Below are positions 37,958-49,158 of a stretch of 64,000 nucleotides of DNA, piece by piece. The first letter of the stretch is position 1; every line of letters starts with the position of its first letter. The DNA comes from Psilocybe azurescens (lineage: Eukaryota; Basidiomycota; Agaricomycetes; Agaricales; Agrocybaceae). Where the stretch lies: NCBI GenBank assembly GCA_023853785.1, contig JAJIRX010000032.1, positions 248,001-312,000 on the forward strand. The letters run 5' to 3'. Made by a program: the position numbers and the translations under genes. Under the pieces are notes generated by a model that was not told the origin of the DNA, did no database searches, and was given only the letters and a program-made list of their open reading frames with translations.

Positions 37958-38560
37958 TCCTCGGCCACAATCCTTGAGATGGCACTATGGGTCAATGGAT
38001 TCCGCTCTGGGTAGAACCAAGCGTTACCCCAGAAGAAATTGTCGAAGTATCGAGGGGTTATGTTATAACGATTGTCAGGAGCCAAGGAATGGCCCAAGTC
38101 TTTTAATACATCGCCGTACCATCCACGCCCCTGCATACCCCACGTAGCCTAGTATATTTAGACAGCTACCAATGACTGGTAACGGAAATAGTTGGCTGTG
38201 CCATTGTACTATTTCGTCGTCATGCCTTGAAAATCCTGACGATATCTGACAAGTATGCATTTATCAACTGTACCGAGGCACTGCGCACAACAAAACTCAC
38301 CAATAACACTTCTTGAAATAGTATCGGATGCCAGATTCGGTGACATCTGCATATAGTACTCAGAATTACTCATTCCGAATCTTTTTATCATTGTATATAC
38401 ATTATATTCATTGTTGACAGATACACCTGTATGAGAAAGGAGCATCTGCATTTGGTTATGTGAAATGAGAGTCGGAATGTCAATAGGAGCATCCTAGTTG
38501 CCCGTCAGGTGTGAAAGCCATGGAACGTCTTCAATACTTGAAAATAATTGCCAATGGAGA
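37958..38560 (-). other. Probable additional 5' exons of the RBR fusion gene
   Basis: Two protein-like minus-strand stretches lie here. One, about 38300-38495, reads IDIPTLISHNQMQMLLSHTG...ASDTISRSVI and ends at a good GTGAGT donor. The other, 37960-38145, begins after a TAG acceptor and reads GWYGDVLKDLGHSLAP...FWGNAWFYPERNPLTH. Both are rich in Tyr/Trp/Phe with few low-complexity residues. They probably form the N-terminus of the gene to the left, but I could not join them with certainty. Confidence 0.4.
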
Positions 38561-38652
38561 TCCTTGGGTTGGCAGGGCCGTGAAACCGGAATTGCGGGCC
38601 GACACACCATATACACGAAGTCATTTAAACGTTTGATTCAAGTCGACAAAGT

Positions 38653-40314
38653 TCAAACAAAGCTCAATACTGCGTAGAAAACTCCTCGGGCAAATAAAAT
38701 AAAACGGTGTCCCCTACTATACTGCCGACAGTGTCTGTAGTGATCCCCGATTGCCGTGCTGATATTGCCACCGGCAGATGCATCTATAATCAAATTTCCA
38801 CACCGATAACAGAAATGACTTCAGGGAGTCAGCGAAGACGCAGTAAGGCTCCAAATCTTAGATGAAAAAAAAACTCACACAGAGCAGCCTGGACTTTGGC
38901 ACTGTAATATATGACAAAGTTAGTGTCCAGCAAAATCCACTATGTTGTGGGAGAACCGACCGTCATATGATTGCAGCCCGACTCTTTCTGAATCGGTGTT
39001 CGACATCCTGCCGTTCAGTTTTTATTAATTGATTCACGAGCAGTGACGACGAAAGGAAAAAGATAATCACCAGGGCAGTATTTCCAACCTTTTCTACGCA
39101 TTAGGCGTTCTAGTTTCTTATTCTTGCAATGGTGGTTGTCATTGTGTGACACATTTATTTCTTGTTCACAATCCCGACACCACGAGTATTGGCAGAGGGG
39201 CAAGGGGCAGGTCAGGACGGTATTTGAAACGTAATCTCGTCGGTCTACATGCATTGAATTCAAGCATCTGGATTTGAGGCATGATTAGAAGATTTCTTTC
39301 GCAAGGAATAATCTACAGGCAGTACTGACCTAAGACAACACATAACAACCGCGTGGGCAGCAATCTGAAGCTGTGCTAATGCCTTGAGATCTTTACTTGA
39401 CAGTTGGAGCTTGTCAATAGTTCCTTGTTCCACATCTAGACAGGACTGTCTTAAGTATAAACATTATGAGTCAGAACTATACAATACGCACTACTGTGGA
39501 TGGCCCATCCAACTGTGCTGCAAGTCGGACATTTGATTGGATAACAAGATTGGTGGATTTTCAAGACAGTATACGTGCGAAGACACTCTCTACAGAAAGT
39601 ATGACCACAGCCTGGAATTTGAAAAGCGTCCGACTGTAGCAGATCGTCGAAGCATACACCGCACGCCAATGGGCTAGGCTTGAGAGTTACGACTGTCCAT
39701 TCCTCGGGGGGCCTTGACATTACTGCAAGTATGTCTTCGAGAGAAATCCTCCACATGGGTTTGGATGCATATGTCGGTCCGACCTCTCTTGCAGTCCTGG
39801 AAGGGTTGTCGTCCGAGGATGAGTACGTCCTATCCATCGAGCCGTCCATCGACGGTCGCCATAGTTGGGGGATCCAAAGAAGGCGGACATTATAGGTCGT
39901 ATGCGACTAAAAAATGTGGGATGTTGTCCGAGTGTAGAGTATGTCCCTTCAGAATAAGAGTGCCGCCTTAAATATGCTGTTTTCACAAATAGAGGAAGCC
40001 CAAAAGGTTGAGCTGAGTATGCTGACCTCAAGAAAGAATCCAAAGAGCACAGATGCGAGCTATTCTGCCCAGAAGTTCTTTATGAATCACTCGTAGTCGT
40101 GATTGCACCTTGTCGACGTTACGTGTGTCATTATCTGCGATGTGCATCTCGTATTTAACAGCGGGAAGACGTGGCTATATCCAGCCCTGCGACTGCACAA
40201 ATTGATCTGACTTAGATCTGACAGCTGGTCATGGGCTCTCAAATACGCCCCAGGATCAGCACTGCCCCAGTCCAGCGCTCGACTGTAGGAAGGATCAAAT
40301 AAAAGGGTTGTCAT
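38653..40314 (-). CDS. Second RBR ubiquitin ligase, shorter paralogue
   Basis: Related to the neighbouring RBR gene but without its protease-like half. RING1: ACGVCFDDLL...CGHTFCRECLRTYTVLKI...CPTCS (about 39665-39510). A helical linker QLSSKDLKALAQLQIAAHAVV corresponds to LSLTPDELRRLGELEL of the neighbour. IBR: CLNSMHVDRRDYVSNTV...CPLPLCQYSWCRDC. RING2: KYCPG joined to TPIQKESGCNHMT, then CQSPGCSV and HFCYRCGNLIID. The catalytic Cys of SGCNHM is kept. Introns fall at the same places as in the neighbour, for example before the HFCYRCG exon, so the two arose by duplication. The 5' end is uncertain: MTTLLFDPSYSRALDWG at 40314 is a candidate, and MDGSMDRTYSSSDD at 39849 another. Confidence 0.7.
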
Positions 40315-40695
40315 GATATTCTGGGCTTGAGGCGATGCGCTAAACAAGAAGCACATAGAGCCATAGTTGTACTATGTTAACCGTCAACGTGAAGGCGTAT
40401 ACGAGCGATGAGCGCACAGACAGGGTGCAAGAGATAAAGTGACTCTTTGGAAAAATATTCATTCACGCGTCAGAGAAGCGCAGTGTGTTGTTCTTGATGT
40501 GAATTAAATTGAATGCTGAATAGCCTTGAGAGATGTTACGGATTAAGCTGTCGACGATTCAGTCACTTTGCAGTCACTACTAATTTTGTGAGTTCACGAC
40601 CCGTCGCATTTTCGTGAACGGGCCAAGCGGCCCGATCTAATAGCGCACGGACTGTTCGAACTTTACTAGTGCTTCGAACTTGGACCACTTGAGTC
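40315..40695. other. Divergent promoter region
   Basis: About 380 bases between the shorter RBR gene and the ZNHIT2-like gene, transcribed away from each other. No gene or distinct motif seen. Confidence 0.4.
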
Positions 40696-42230
40696 ATGTC
40701 CAAAAGCTCTGTTCAGCTGTCGGCATCCGCGACACCCGAAAGTAACGAAAACTCCGTAACATGCAGGATGTAAGTAAGACATACAACTCTGGAAGGTTTA
40801 CTTGCCTGACAAAACACTATGCAGTTGTCGGCGACAAACCGCGAAATATACATGTCCTACATGTAACGTCCCATATTGCTCTCTCTCCTGCTTCCGATCC
40901 CAGGTGCGTAGGCCCTTTTAATCCGTGCACTTATGTTGATGAATTATGGTTTGCCTTTAATCCGCTGAAAGACTCACAATCAATGTTCCGAGGGGTTCTA
41001 CAAGAAAGAGATCGAGAACGACATCCATGCTGGGCCTTCGAAAACTGGGGAAGAAAGACGGCAGATGATGGAAATGCTAAAGAAATTTGAAGAGCAATCG
41101 TCTGGTGAGCAGCCCTTCGGAGATGAGGATGATGAAGATGAAGATTCGTCGGACTTGGCGAAACGGTTCGAAACTGTTGACCTTGGTATGTAATATGACG
41201 TCGTATTTATTGCCTTCAGTCATTGCTCACATCACACCATATCCGATATATCAGACTCTTTATCGCCTGATGCGCTATGGTCAATGCTCACGGAGGGAGA
41301 GCGCGCCAAATTCATGAAGGCCTTTAATGACCCGACGAGCGAATTGGCACAACAGCTACTGTCAAGCGAGCAGTTGGAGAAAGAGATCGAAGAACCTTGG
41401 TGGGATGCGTCAGGTATAAGTGAGGATGAAAACGAGAAAAAACTACCACGCGACGGTACGGTACTCGTCCATCCATGATGGATATCCCTGTGTCCATGGT
41501 AAAGGCTGTTCCGGCGGGGCACCCTCTGGTTTACAACATGTGCGCCATATGGTGAGTGTCCTATTTCATCCTCTCTGATGATGTCGTTAATCAGTGGACC
41601 AGCATTGCATATGCCTATATCACAAGGCACTTGGGGACCTCTCCCTTGGGTAGGTTGAAACCTGAAGAACCGGAATACCAAGAAGCGCGGCGACTGATCT
41701 CCCAGTTGGTACCCTTTCTAACTGATCGCAAATCGACGCAACTGTACCCCAATTTACCATCTGTCATAACGGGCATATGGTCATTGGTGGATGTAGTACG
41801 TCTCGGTCACAACCATTATTCCTTTTTGGCTCTTGAGAAACTGACGGCTATTAATATTTCTAAGGGCAAAATGACCAGTGGCCTGTTTGCGATATTGCTC
41901 CGGGACGCCTCCCATCTGCTTAAGCCTCTACGAGTCACGCAAATAGGATCGGCATTGGAAGAAGCCAATGGATCGGTTCCTCCGTCACACCCACACTACA
42001 TGCCCGTCTTGGTATTATCGGATCTGCATGCACTGTTCTCGAATACGGGTCAAGTAGACAACACTCAGGCAAGTCAAAGGGGGAACCATATAACGCACAA
42101 ACTCCGATTCTACGGGATACACATCTTATCAATGCCAAGCGTGGTGCTGGAGAGTCTTGGTGAAGAGCTGGTAGTGCGAGCAAAAGGATATTCAGACGAG
42201 GAAAGAGTACCCACACAGTTCAGCAAGTAG
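40696..42230 (+). CDS. HIT-type zinc finger protein (ZNHIT2-like)
   Basis: Homologue of human ZNHIT2, linked to R2TP-assisted assembly of RNP and spliceosomal complexes. Exon 1 starts MSKSSVQLSASATPESNENS. Splicing gives the finger TCRICRRQTAKYTCPTCNVP then YCSLSCFRSQ and, in the next exon, HNQCSEGFYKKEIENDI: the CX2C..CX2C..CX3C..HX3C pattern of zf-HIT. An acidic stretch FGDEDDEDEDSSD, then LAKRFETVDL, LWSMLTEGERAKFMKAF and PWWDASG follow. The C-terminal helical part (AYAYITRHLG...LVPFLTDRKS...LPSVITGIWSLVDVV) matches the family's second half. Only 164 bases separate it from the ZIP gene. Confidence 0.82.
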
Positions 42231-42394
42231 AGAAAATAAAAAAGCGACTGGGAGGGTACTCAAATGTGCTGGCACGTGATGTGTGGCCAATAGGATGGCT
42301 TATGATTCGAGAGAACCACACCGGTCGTGGTCGCCATACATAACCAGACACCCAGACATACCTGTTGTCTAAGTCTTCATCTTGAACATTCCCC

Positions 42395-43987
42395 ATGGGT
42401 GCCCACAGCCACAGCCTCAACCACGATCTTGAAGAGCTCAACTGTGGCTCTGGTGGCGGCTCAGACACCTTCATTAATCTGAGAATCGCCGCCATCTTCA
42501 TCATCCTCGTCGGCTCCTCTCTTGGTGCCCTTTTCCCCGTCCTCGCAAAACGCTCTTCGTGGCTACATGTCCCAAAAAGTGTATTCGAGTAAGCATCACC
42601 TTCTGTGATTCTGATTGTCTCTAATTTTCTGTCGTCTAGCTTTGCGAAATACTTTGGCTCTGGCGTCATCGTGAGTCGATCTCTTTTTTGTCAGAGTTTC
42701 AATTTTTCACCTTTCATCCTAGATCGCTACGGCCTTCATCCATCTACTAGCACCTGGCCTTGGAGCCCTCTCAAGTCCGTGTCTGTCTGAAGGATGGTCA
42801 GAATACGTAAGTACAACGCTGATGACATCCGTCTCCTTTCGTTGAAAATATCCTTTTGCAGCCTTACGCCTTGGCCCTCTGTCTCCTGAGCATCTTCTTT
42901 ATCTTCATCGTAGAGCTTGTTGCTTTCAGATGGGGAACTTCTAAACTTTCAAAGCTCGGAAAATCACACGGTATGTTTCTATCTTTCCGAACCACCCTTT
43001 ATCTCCTGTGGCTGACTGAGGGAAAAAGATGCACATGGTCATAGTCTCGGGTCGCACGCGGCACACGGCCCCGAGGGTACCTTCAAGGCCTCCGAGGTGC
43101 CACCTCTCAAGAGCGAGTTGAGTTCTTCTGATATCGAGAGCGTCAAAGGCCACGAAGACCATGGGTTCCAGGACACTCTGTCTACTCACGTCATCGGTGT
43201 CGGCATTTTAGAGTTCGGCGTTGTGCTTCATAGGTCAGCTTTTCCTATTTTAGATCGTCTGGACTTCTACTAATCAATCTAATTAGTTTTCTGATTGGTC
43301 TCACACTAGCTGTAGACGAACATTTTAAAGTCTTGTTCATTGTGATCGTCTTCCATCGTGACGTCGTTTTCAAGAAAAATAAATTATTCATTCACTGACA
43401 GTTTTTCAGAAACATTCGAGGGACTGGGAATTGGATCACGGCTTGCCTATTTGGATCTTCCGCGAACGCTTCCACTGGGTACCCGTTACTGGCGCCATCC
43501 TATACGGCCTTACCACTCCTATTGGCCTCGCCATCGGTCTTGGTGTCAGACAGTCATACAATCCCGGCAGCACGACTGCTTCCGATTGTAAGCGGTGTAC
43601 TGGACTCCCTGAGTGCCGGTGTTTTGATGTACACTGGACTTGTAGAGGTATGCTTTGCACATTTTCTCTCTATGTTGTCATCACTGATTGTTCTGCTTTT
43701 TTCTGCAGCTGTTTGCGCATGAATTCCTTTTCAATAAGGAAATGATGCAAGCGTCGAATGGCAAACTGGCTTATGCAGTAGGCTCGATGTGCCTTGGATG
43801 TGCAATTATGGCACTCCTTGGCAAATGGGCGATAGATTTTCCCCCCTCACCAAAATCGGCGATGACAAACCTCTCTGTAATATCGCGCTATCTCGTTGGA
43901 TCTATTCACATTGTATTTCACCTAACACTCCACACTCTCATATGCATATACGACCGCCTATCATCATCCACACCTGCAACTTTCTAG
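42395..43987 (+). CDS. ZIP-family zinc transporter (Zrt-like), frame-broken
   Basis: Plasma membrane or organelle Zn/Fe uptake carrier. Starts MGAHSHSLNHDLEELNCGSG. TM1 LRIAAIFIILVGSSLGALFP, then FAKYFGSGV and IATAFIHLLAPGLGAL (metal-site His), TM3 YALALCLLSIFFIFIVEL, a His-rich loop (HGHSLGSHAAHG), then GILEFGVVLHSFLIGLTLAV (TM4 metal motif HS/H), ETFEGLGIGSRLA, VPVTGAILYGLTTPIGLAIG, VSGVLDSLSAGVLMYTGLVE and LFAHEFLFNKEM. The frame changes at about 43455 (after LAYLDLP) and at about 43585 (GCTTCCGATTG, one extra base). All eight membrane segments can be found across frames. The normal end is probably near GKWA at about 43830 rather than 43987. Confidence 0.85.
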
Positions 43988-44324
43988 TTGGCGTTGGAGC
44001 TCGACTCTCCGCTGTATCGTTAGCGTAACTTATGTCAACGGACATATATTTGTTGGCAGTCAAACTATACGCGCAAAATTGCAGTATGCTATCTCGATTC
44101 AAATATCTAATTACAACCATATGTACAATAAAGTAAAACAAAGTTTCAAGACAAGGAAAAGCGTTTAATGTTCATTGTGTGGTCTGGTAGAACCGCAGTT
44201 CCTAAAACAGTAAGATTGTGGTTTGTCAGGAAAGGTGACGTCATTCGCATAACAAGATTGCTCAGCACCGTAAACGGAAGTGTGATCTAAGGACGCGTAA
44301 ATCAAGGTTACCTTCAATAAAGCC
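43988..44324. other. Intergenic between ZIP and Erv1-like genes
   Basis: About 340 bases: 3' side of the transporter and promoter of the oxidase gene. AT-rich at 44060-44160. Nothing else seen. Confidence 0.4.
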
Positions 44325-45044
44325 ATGGTGGCCACCCAGAGCACAACAGGCCCGTCGTCCTCTCAAAACAAGATGCCTCCGGGAATGGTGATGGGCCCGG
44401 ATGGCAAGCCATGCAAGATTTGCACCGCGTTTCGCAACTGGAAACCTGGAACCACAAACCACACTGAAGTAGACTCCAACAGAGCTGCCAAAACATGGCC
44501 TGCACCAGCCAACGGTCAAAATAAAAAACAGCAGCAAAGTGGCAAGGGGGCTTCTTTTTCAGGGTTTGCGGCGCTTGCTGCTGTACCCGTGGCGGCTGCT
44601 GTAAGCACGGGCACGGGCACGACCGAGACGACGACGACGACGACGACTACTGAGGAAGGAGCACAGCGAGATGCCCCGGGCTATCGAGGTGACGAGCCGC
44701 CTCCTGGGTGCCCACCGGATGTCGAGCAGCTTGGGCGCGCGACTTGGACGTTCCTGCACACCACGGCAGCGTATTACCCCGAGAAGCCCAATTCCTCACA
44801 GCGCGCCAATATGCTGATGCTCCTGCGTTCTTTACCGGTCCTGTACCCGTGTACGTGGTGCGCGGACGACTTTGGGGAGAACATCCAGAAGAGCCCGCCT
44901 GATGTAAGCGGTCGCACAGCGCTGAGCAAGTGGCTTTGCGAGAGACACAACGAGGTTAATCAAAAACTGGGCAAGGAGAGATTTGATTGCGCCAAAGTGG
45001 ATGAGAGGTGGAAAGATGGTCCGCCTGATGGGAGATGTGATTAA
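44325..45044 (+). CDS. FAD-linked sulfhydryl oxidase Erv1/ALR
   Basis: Oxidises Mia40 in the mitochondrial intermembrane space and passes electrons to cytochrome c or O2. Single exon, 239 residues. The shuttle region has GPDGKPCKICTAF (CX2C). A Thr/Gly/Ala-rich linker follows. The FAD helical core is LGRATWTFLHTTAAYYPEKP, LLRSLPVLYPCTWCADDF with the redox CXXC (CTWC), SKWLCERHNEVNQKLGKERF and DC, where the two Cys form the structural disulphide. The linker is longer than usual. A second ATG at MPPGMVMG (44370) is also possible. Mitochondrial Erv1 rather than ER Erv2 is inferred from the N-terminal CX2C and lack of a signal anchor. Confidence 0.9.
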   Translation: MVATQSTTGPSSSQNKMPPGMVMGPDGKPCKICTAFRNWKPGTTNHTEVDSNRAAKTWPAPANGQNKKQQQSGKGASFSGFAALAAVPVAAAVSTGTGTTETTTTTTTTEEGAQRDAPGYRGDEPPPGCPPDVEQLGRATWTFLHTTAAYYPEKPNSSQRANMLMLLRSLPVLYPCTWCADDFGENIQKSPPDVSGRTALSKWLCERHNEVNQKLGKERFDCAKVDERWKDGPPDGRCD

Positions 45045-45486
45045 ATGCTCGAAACATGAATAATACCCTGAGTTCTGGGGTCTATTCCGTAGTAAAAGAA
45101 TGTATTGACATCGAATAATAGTAATGGTAAGTAATACATTATCATGCTTTCCATATTAGCTAAATTCACGTTTCATGGCAGATGTTCGATGTAATCACCA
45201 CTCAAGGTATAAGCTCTCTCATATCCGTCAGTAATGGCTTCATCCCAAGGACATTAATTGTATTCCCATTGTTACATTTCCAGCGAACGATTGGTATGTT
45301 ATCCGCTTAGCGGTCAAGTTGATTTATATGTATTTTTATAAGCATCCCTTCGGACTATCTTGTGAACTATGCTTTCTTTGCCTTTGCTTTTTATTCATAT
45401 GCATATCTTGTCGATGCTCGCGGATACGAAGTCGACTGTAAGGGTGGTCGTGCATTCAACAGTCCTTTCTGCCCTGTAGTACTTAG
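45045..45486. other. Intergenic, convergent 3' ends
   Basis: About 440 bases between the stops of the sulfhydryl oxidase and the dehydrogenase. AT-rich; no gene seen. Confidence 0.4.
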
Positions 45487-47040
45487 TTAGGCAAGAACCT
45501 TCTCGACTCCGTCTGGGAACTTGTATCCTCCTTGTCGTCGCACCTAGAATTAAAACGTTAGTCCATGTATAACTGACCCGCACGAACCGCAAACGCAAAC
45601 CTCATCAAAGACCGTCATCTCCAACAAACTTTTGTCGTGTCCCCAAAGAGCACTTTCCTTCTTGTTATCTCTCACACATCTCGCTACCTCGTCCGCCTGA
45701 AAGTGCCAACCTCCGCCCACGTACTCGAATATTCTTGTTTCTTCTTTCGTGATGCTGCCATTTTCTCCTATGTACTGAACTTTGAATTTCTTGGGGCAGT
45801 AGATAGGACTGGAGATCAAGATATTCCCGCGCTCAAAGCGAATAGTTACGCCAGTTTCCAAAGCGTTTAATGTGATGCTACAGCTGAGGGATGCCTGCGC
45901 AGCGAGCTTGGAAGTCGAGAAAGTAAGATTGAAGATGGTGCTGCTATCGACAGGTGTGATGGGCGTGTTGAGCATGCTTGCTGAGATGTTTGTCGGCGCG
46001 GTGAGATTGTTTGTAGGGTTCTCGTAGAGAGCAAGAATTGCCTGACATTCACGGGTGTTCAGTTTTGAAATATCAACCCCATACTCAGAAAATATCTACC
46101 CAGAAAAGTGGGTAAGGCCCTCTGATTCGTGATGTTCTCCGTCAGCGTATATGGCAAAATATGAGGCACAAGAAGCACTTACAGGTCAAGTAGAGCACCT
46201 CCACCCAATGTTGGATCCAATATTCTGTGGGTAAGAGGGATGTCTGTGGATAGATTCAATTCTAATTTGTCTTTTTCACGTCTCATTTCACTACGTACTG
46301 TGAATTCCAAAGTTGCCAGATAGATCTGCATGCAGCAAAACAGGCTGCCCGAGGCTGCCTTCCTCTGCGATTCTCTTCACCTCAAGACTGAGAGGCTGGA
46401 ACCTAGTCCATAAGGCTTCCATAAAGAAGACGTTGTGTTCCTTTGCCGCTGCAATGAGAGACCGAAGTTCAGCAGCATTGCAGGTGACTGGCTTCTCGCA
46501 AAGGACGTTCTTTCCAGCTTTGATGGCGTCCAATGCGTTAGTGTAATGGTAGGTATGCGGAGTACCTTGACAAAGATACAATTAGTGGGTGGAGTGATTC
46601 AGTTCGAAAGGTGGTTTCACCAATGTAAATTGCATCAACATCCTATGTAACTGTGTCAGATACGATGAGACAAAACCTGCGAGCATCTTGCCTTATCCGC
46701 ATACACTTCTTCATAGGAGCCGAATCCCTTGATGGATTTGTCTCCTCCGGCCACACGATCAATGAACTCCTGTGCTTTCTCTACCGAACGAGAACCAACT
46801 GATGCAACTTTGTGCACGACATCATGGACGTCTCGACTAGAGAATCCTCTTGAGTTCACATACACAAAGATCTCACTAAACATACGTTTTGGGATCCACC
46901 AATAAATCCTAAATGAAGGCTATCAGACTCGATTAAAGGACACATAAAGGGCCAGAAATGCACACTTTCACAAAGGCCTCAGCGATTTTTCCTGTCGATA
47001 TAATTCCCCAACGAAAGGTAACGGGTGTGATTGCAGCCAT
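45487..47040 (-). CDS. Gfo/Idh/MocA dehydrogenase (dihydrodiol / D-xylose dehydrogenase type)
   Basis: NAD(P)-dependent oxidoreductase. Starts MAAITPVTFRWGIISTGKIA with the Rossmann motif GIISTGKIA. Then VASVGSRSVEKAQEFIDRV, SYEEVYADK, PHTYHYTNALDAIKAGKNVL, the signature CEKPVTCNAAELRSLI and FMEALWTRFQPLSLEVKRI, characteristic of dimeric dihydrodiol dehydrogenases. The C-terminal half has LDPTLGGGALLDL, IRFERGNILI, GGGWHFQADEVARCV and ends VRRQGGYKFPDGVEKVLA. The Lys of EKP is the catalytic residue. About six short introns. The substrate (trans-dihydrodiol or D-xylose) cannot be told from sequence. Confidence 0.87.
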
Positions 47041-47232
47041 GGCTGAAAGATAGTAGGAGTAGATGAAGAAGCTCTTTGCGACATTGTGATCTTTCTTTGG
47101 CCAGTGAGAGAGAGTTGCCGGGAAATCATCGTGGAGACATCGGGATCATCGGGCCGCCAAGAGTCCAATCTTCTAATCTAGCCACCACTTGCCACCGCTA
47201 TCTTTGTCCCTCACAGATAGGTCAAAATTAGG

Positions 47233-47841
47233 ATGAGTGCTCTACCAACACCAGCAGAAATTCAAAGCGCACCATCAGGACCGATTTCTGCCCTTGCAAT
47301 CACCTTGGAGGTACTCTTCGAGCATTCTCCTATCTTGATCAACCTCCTCGAACCCCAACTGGCTGCGGTTCTCAAGTCATCCCCTCCAATTGCATCATAT
47401 ACCGAGCTCATAAACCTTGCCTTGGAAGAAATCGAGAAATGGGAGGTTGAGGAGCAGTCGGAATTTATTTCTGGCCATCCTCGTATCGGAGAGAGCAAGA
47501 ACCTTTCCACGCTTAGTGCAAGCGAGCAAGGAGCACAAGGATTGAAGCCGACACCGCCAGAGGTCTTGGCCCGTTTGGAGCACCTGAATGCTTGTTACGA
47601 ACGGAGATACCCTGGTCTGCGATATATTACGTTTGTGAACGGACGCAGTCGCGCTGCTATTGTTGAGGAAATGGAGGATATGCTTAAGTTTTCTCATTCG
47701 TTGTCGGACAGGGAACCAACATTAGAGAGCGTAACATCCGTAGATGTTGCGAGCGAGGAATGGAAAAAGGAGCTGATTCGGGCAGTCTACGACGTCGGGC
47801 GTATAGGAAAGAGCAGGCTAGGGGCATTGGGTGTCCACTGA
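47233..47841 (+). CDS. OHCU decarboxylase (ureide pathway)
   Basis: Third step of uric acid breakdown: decarboxylates 2-oxo-4-hydroxy-4-carboxy-5-ureidoimidazoline to S-allantoin. Single exon, 202 residues. Family motifs: LFEHSPILINLLEPQL at the start, GHPRIGESKNLSTLSASEQG with the catalytic His of HPRIGE, LNACYERRYPGLRYITFVNG with R following, and EEWKKELIRAVYDVGRIGKS. Usual length is about 170-200. It is divergent from the dehydrogenase with under 200 bases between the starts. No other purine catabolism gene is nearby. Confidence 0.93.
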   Translation: MSALPTPAEIQSAPSGPISALAITLEVLFEHSPILINLLEPQLAAVLKSSPPIASYTELINLALEEIEKWEVEEQSEFISGHPRIGESKNLSTLSASEQGAQGLKPTPPEVLARLEHLNACYERRYPGLRYITFVNGRSRAAIVEEMEDMLKFSHSLSDREPTLESVTSVDVASEEWKKELIRAVYDVGRIGKSRLGALGVH

Positions 47842-47968
47842 GATATCGCATACCACTTCTGCGGCAGAGGTAGAAAGAACATGGTATTTGAAACGTACAT
47901 AAGTCCAATAATATTTACAAAGAGCGAATTGACCTGAAAGTCACGGTCCTTCCGTATAAAAAGCATAA

Positions 47969-48748
47969 CTAAGAGTGAATCGACTGCTGGGTATGTTTGA
48001 ACATATCGGCACGTTCGCGCTCTGCTTTACGCTAAAGATAATAATATTGTTAACAAATAGTGTGGGTATACCCCTTTTACTTACCTGAAGCGCGGCCTCT
48101 CTCCTTCTAGCAAACTCCGGGTTTGACTGATACATTGCTTTAAGCAATTCTGCGACCATGGCAGCTTCCTTTTCCATCTTCATATTAACCAAAGCTTCCT
48201 CCTGTTCACGTTTCTCGCGTTCCATTTGCACTGCACGGTTCAGCTTTTCCTGATGTTGACGGAGCGCCCAATCCTTCCTTTCCTTAACCCTACGGGCAGC
48301 TTCTTCTGATATACGTGTAGGATTGGCTCTGGCTTTCAGTCGAATGTCATAGGCCTGCGGTGAACACGGATAAGAACCATGCAACAAGGACGAAAGTATG
48401 GTATCTTCTAACCTTGCGTTTGATAACATCACCAAGGATATCAAATGCCTCGTACACCTAAGAGCAATCTCGTTCCGGTGAGAATCATTTCGAGAATCTG
48501 TAACCGTTACGAATATACCGACCTTATGAAACTCCTCTTCAGCATGCTGTTTATCCGAATCGCTTGCACTTGGATCAAGTTTGTCTGGATGAGTCTGGAG
48601 TGCCTTCTTGTGGTACGCCTTTCTAACTGTATATTTTGCATGAGTCAGACACGATAGACTCGAGCGAATGTGTGTATAGCTTACTTTCGTCGTAAGAAGC
48701 ATCACGCTCGATCCCGAGCACTTCGTAGTGACTCTTGAACAAGGGCAT
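47969..48748 (-). CDS. J-domain protein with coiled-coil tail
   Basis: Hsp70 co-chaperone. Starts MPLFKSHYEVLGIERDASYD, spliced to VRKAYHKKALQTHPDKLDPS with the essential HPD, then AEEEFHK and YEAFDILGDVIKRKAYD. The J domain is at the very N-terminus. The rest is a charged helix (EEAARRVKERKDWALRQHQE, REKREQEEALVNMKMEKEAA) and ends MFKHTQQSIHS. About 190 residues. The specific Hsp70 partner and compartment are not evident; a nuclear or splicing-related J protein (DNAJC8/17-like) is possible. Confidence 0.82.
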
Positions 48749-49158
48749 GCTTCGCAAAAAAAAGAAAGAGAAAGAGAAAAAGAATATTGAATGAATTGAA
48801 GTAGACAGGAAACAGTCAAGGTATATGCATATAAAGGGTTACACCTCGCAACACAAGCATACGAAAGACGAGTTGAAACCAAAGTAAGCAATTAAAGTTG
48901 AACTGCCTCGTGGGCGTGCATCAATCACGTGCATGGGAATAACGGCGGTTTGGACGTGTGCCTTAATATATCTTAAGGCAAGATACTCATTAACTGTCAG
49001 TCTGCATCATTGTAGCCTGCAGACAAAAGCATGGCTTGCTAGTTAGCGCTCAAATCGTCCTATTATTCACCTACTAGAACGGGACAATAAAAACTTCACA
49101 TTCTCGATAATTGCCTATCTTCCTCTTCTACTCGATCATCTCTCTTGTACGGTATACT
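48749..49158. other. Divergent promoter region (J protein / CDK7)
   Basis: About 410 bases between two start codons on opposite strands. It contains GCACGTG-like and AT-rich tracts, but no gene. Confidence 0.4.
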
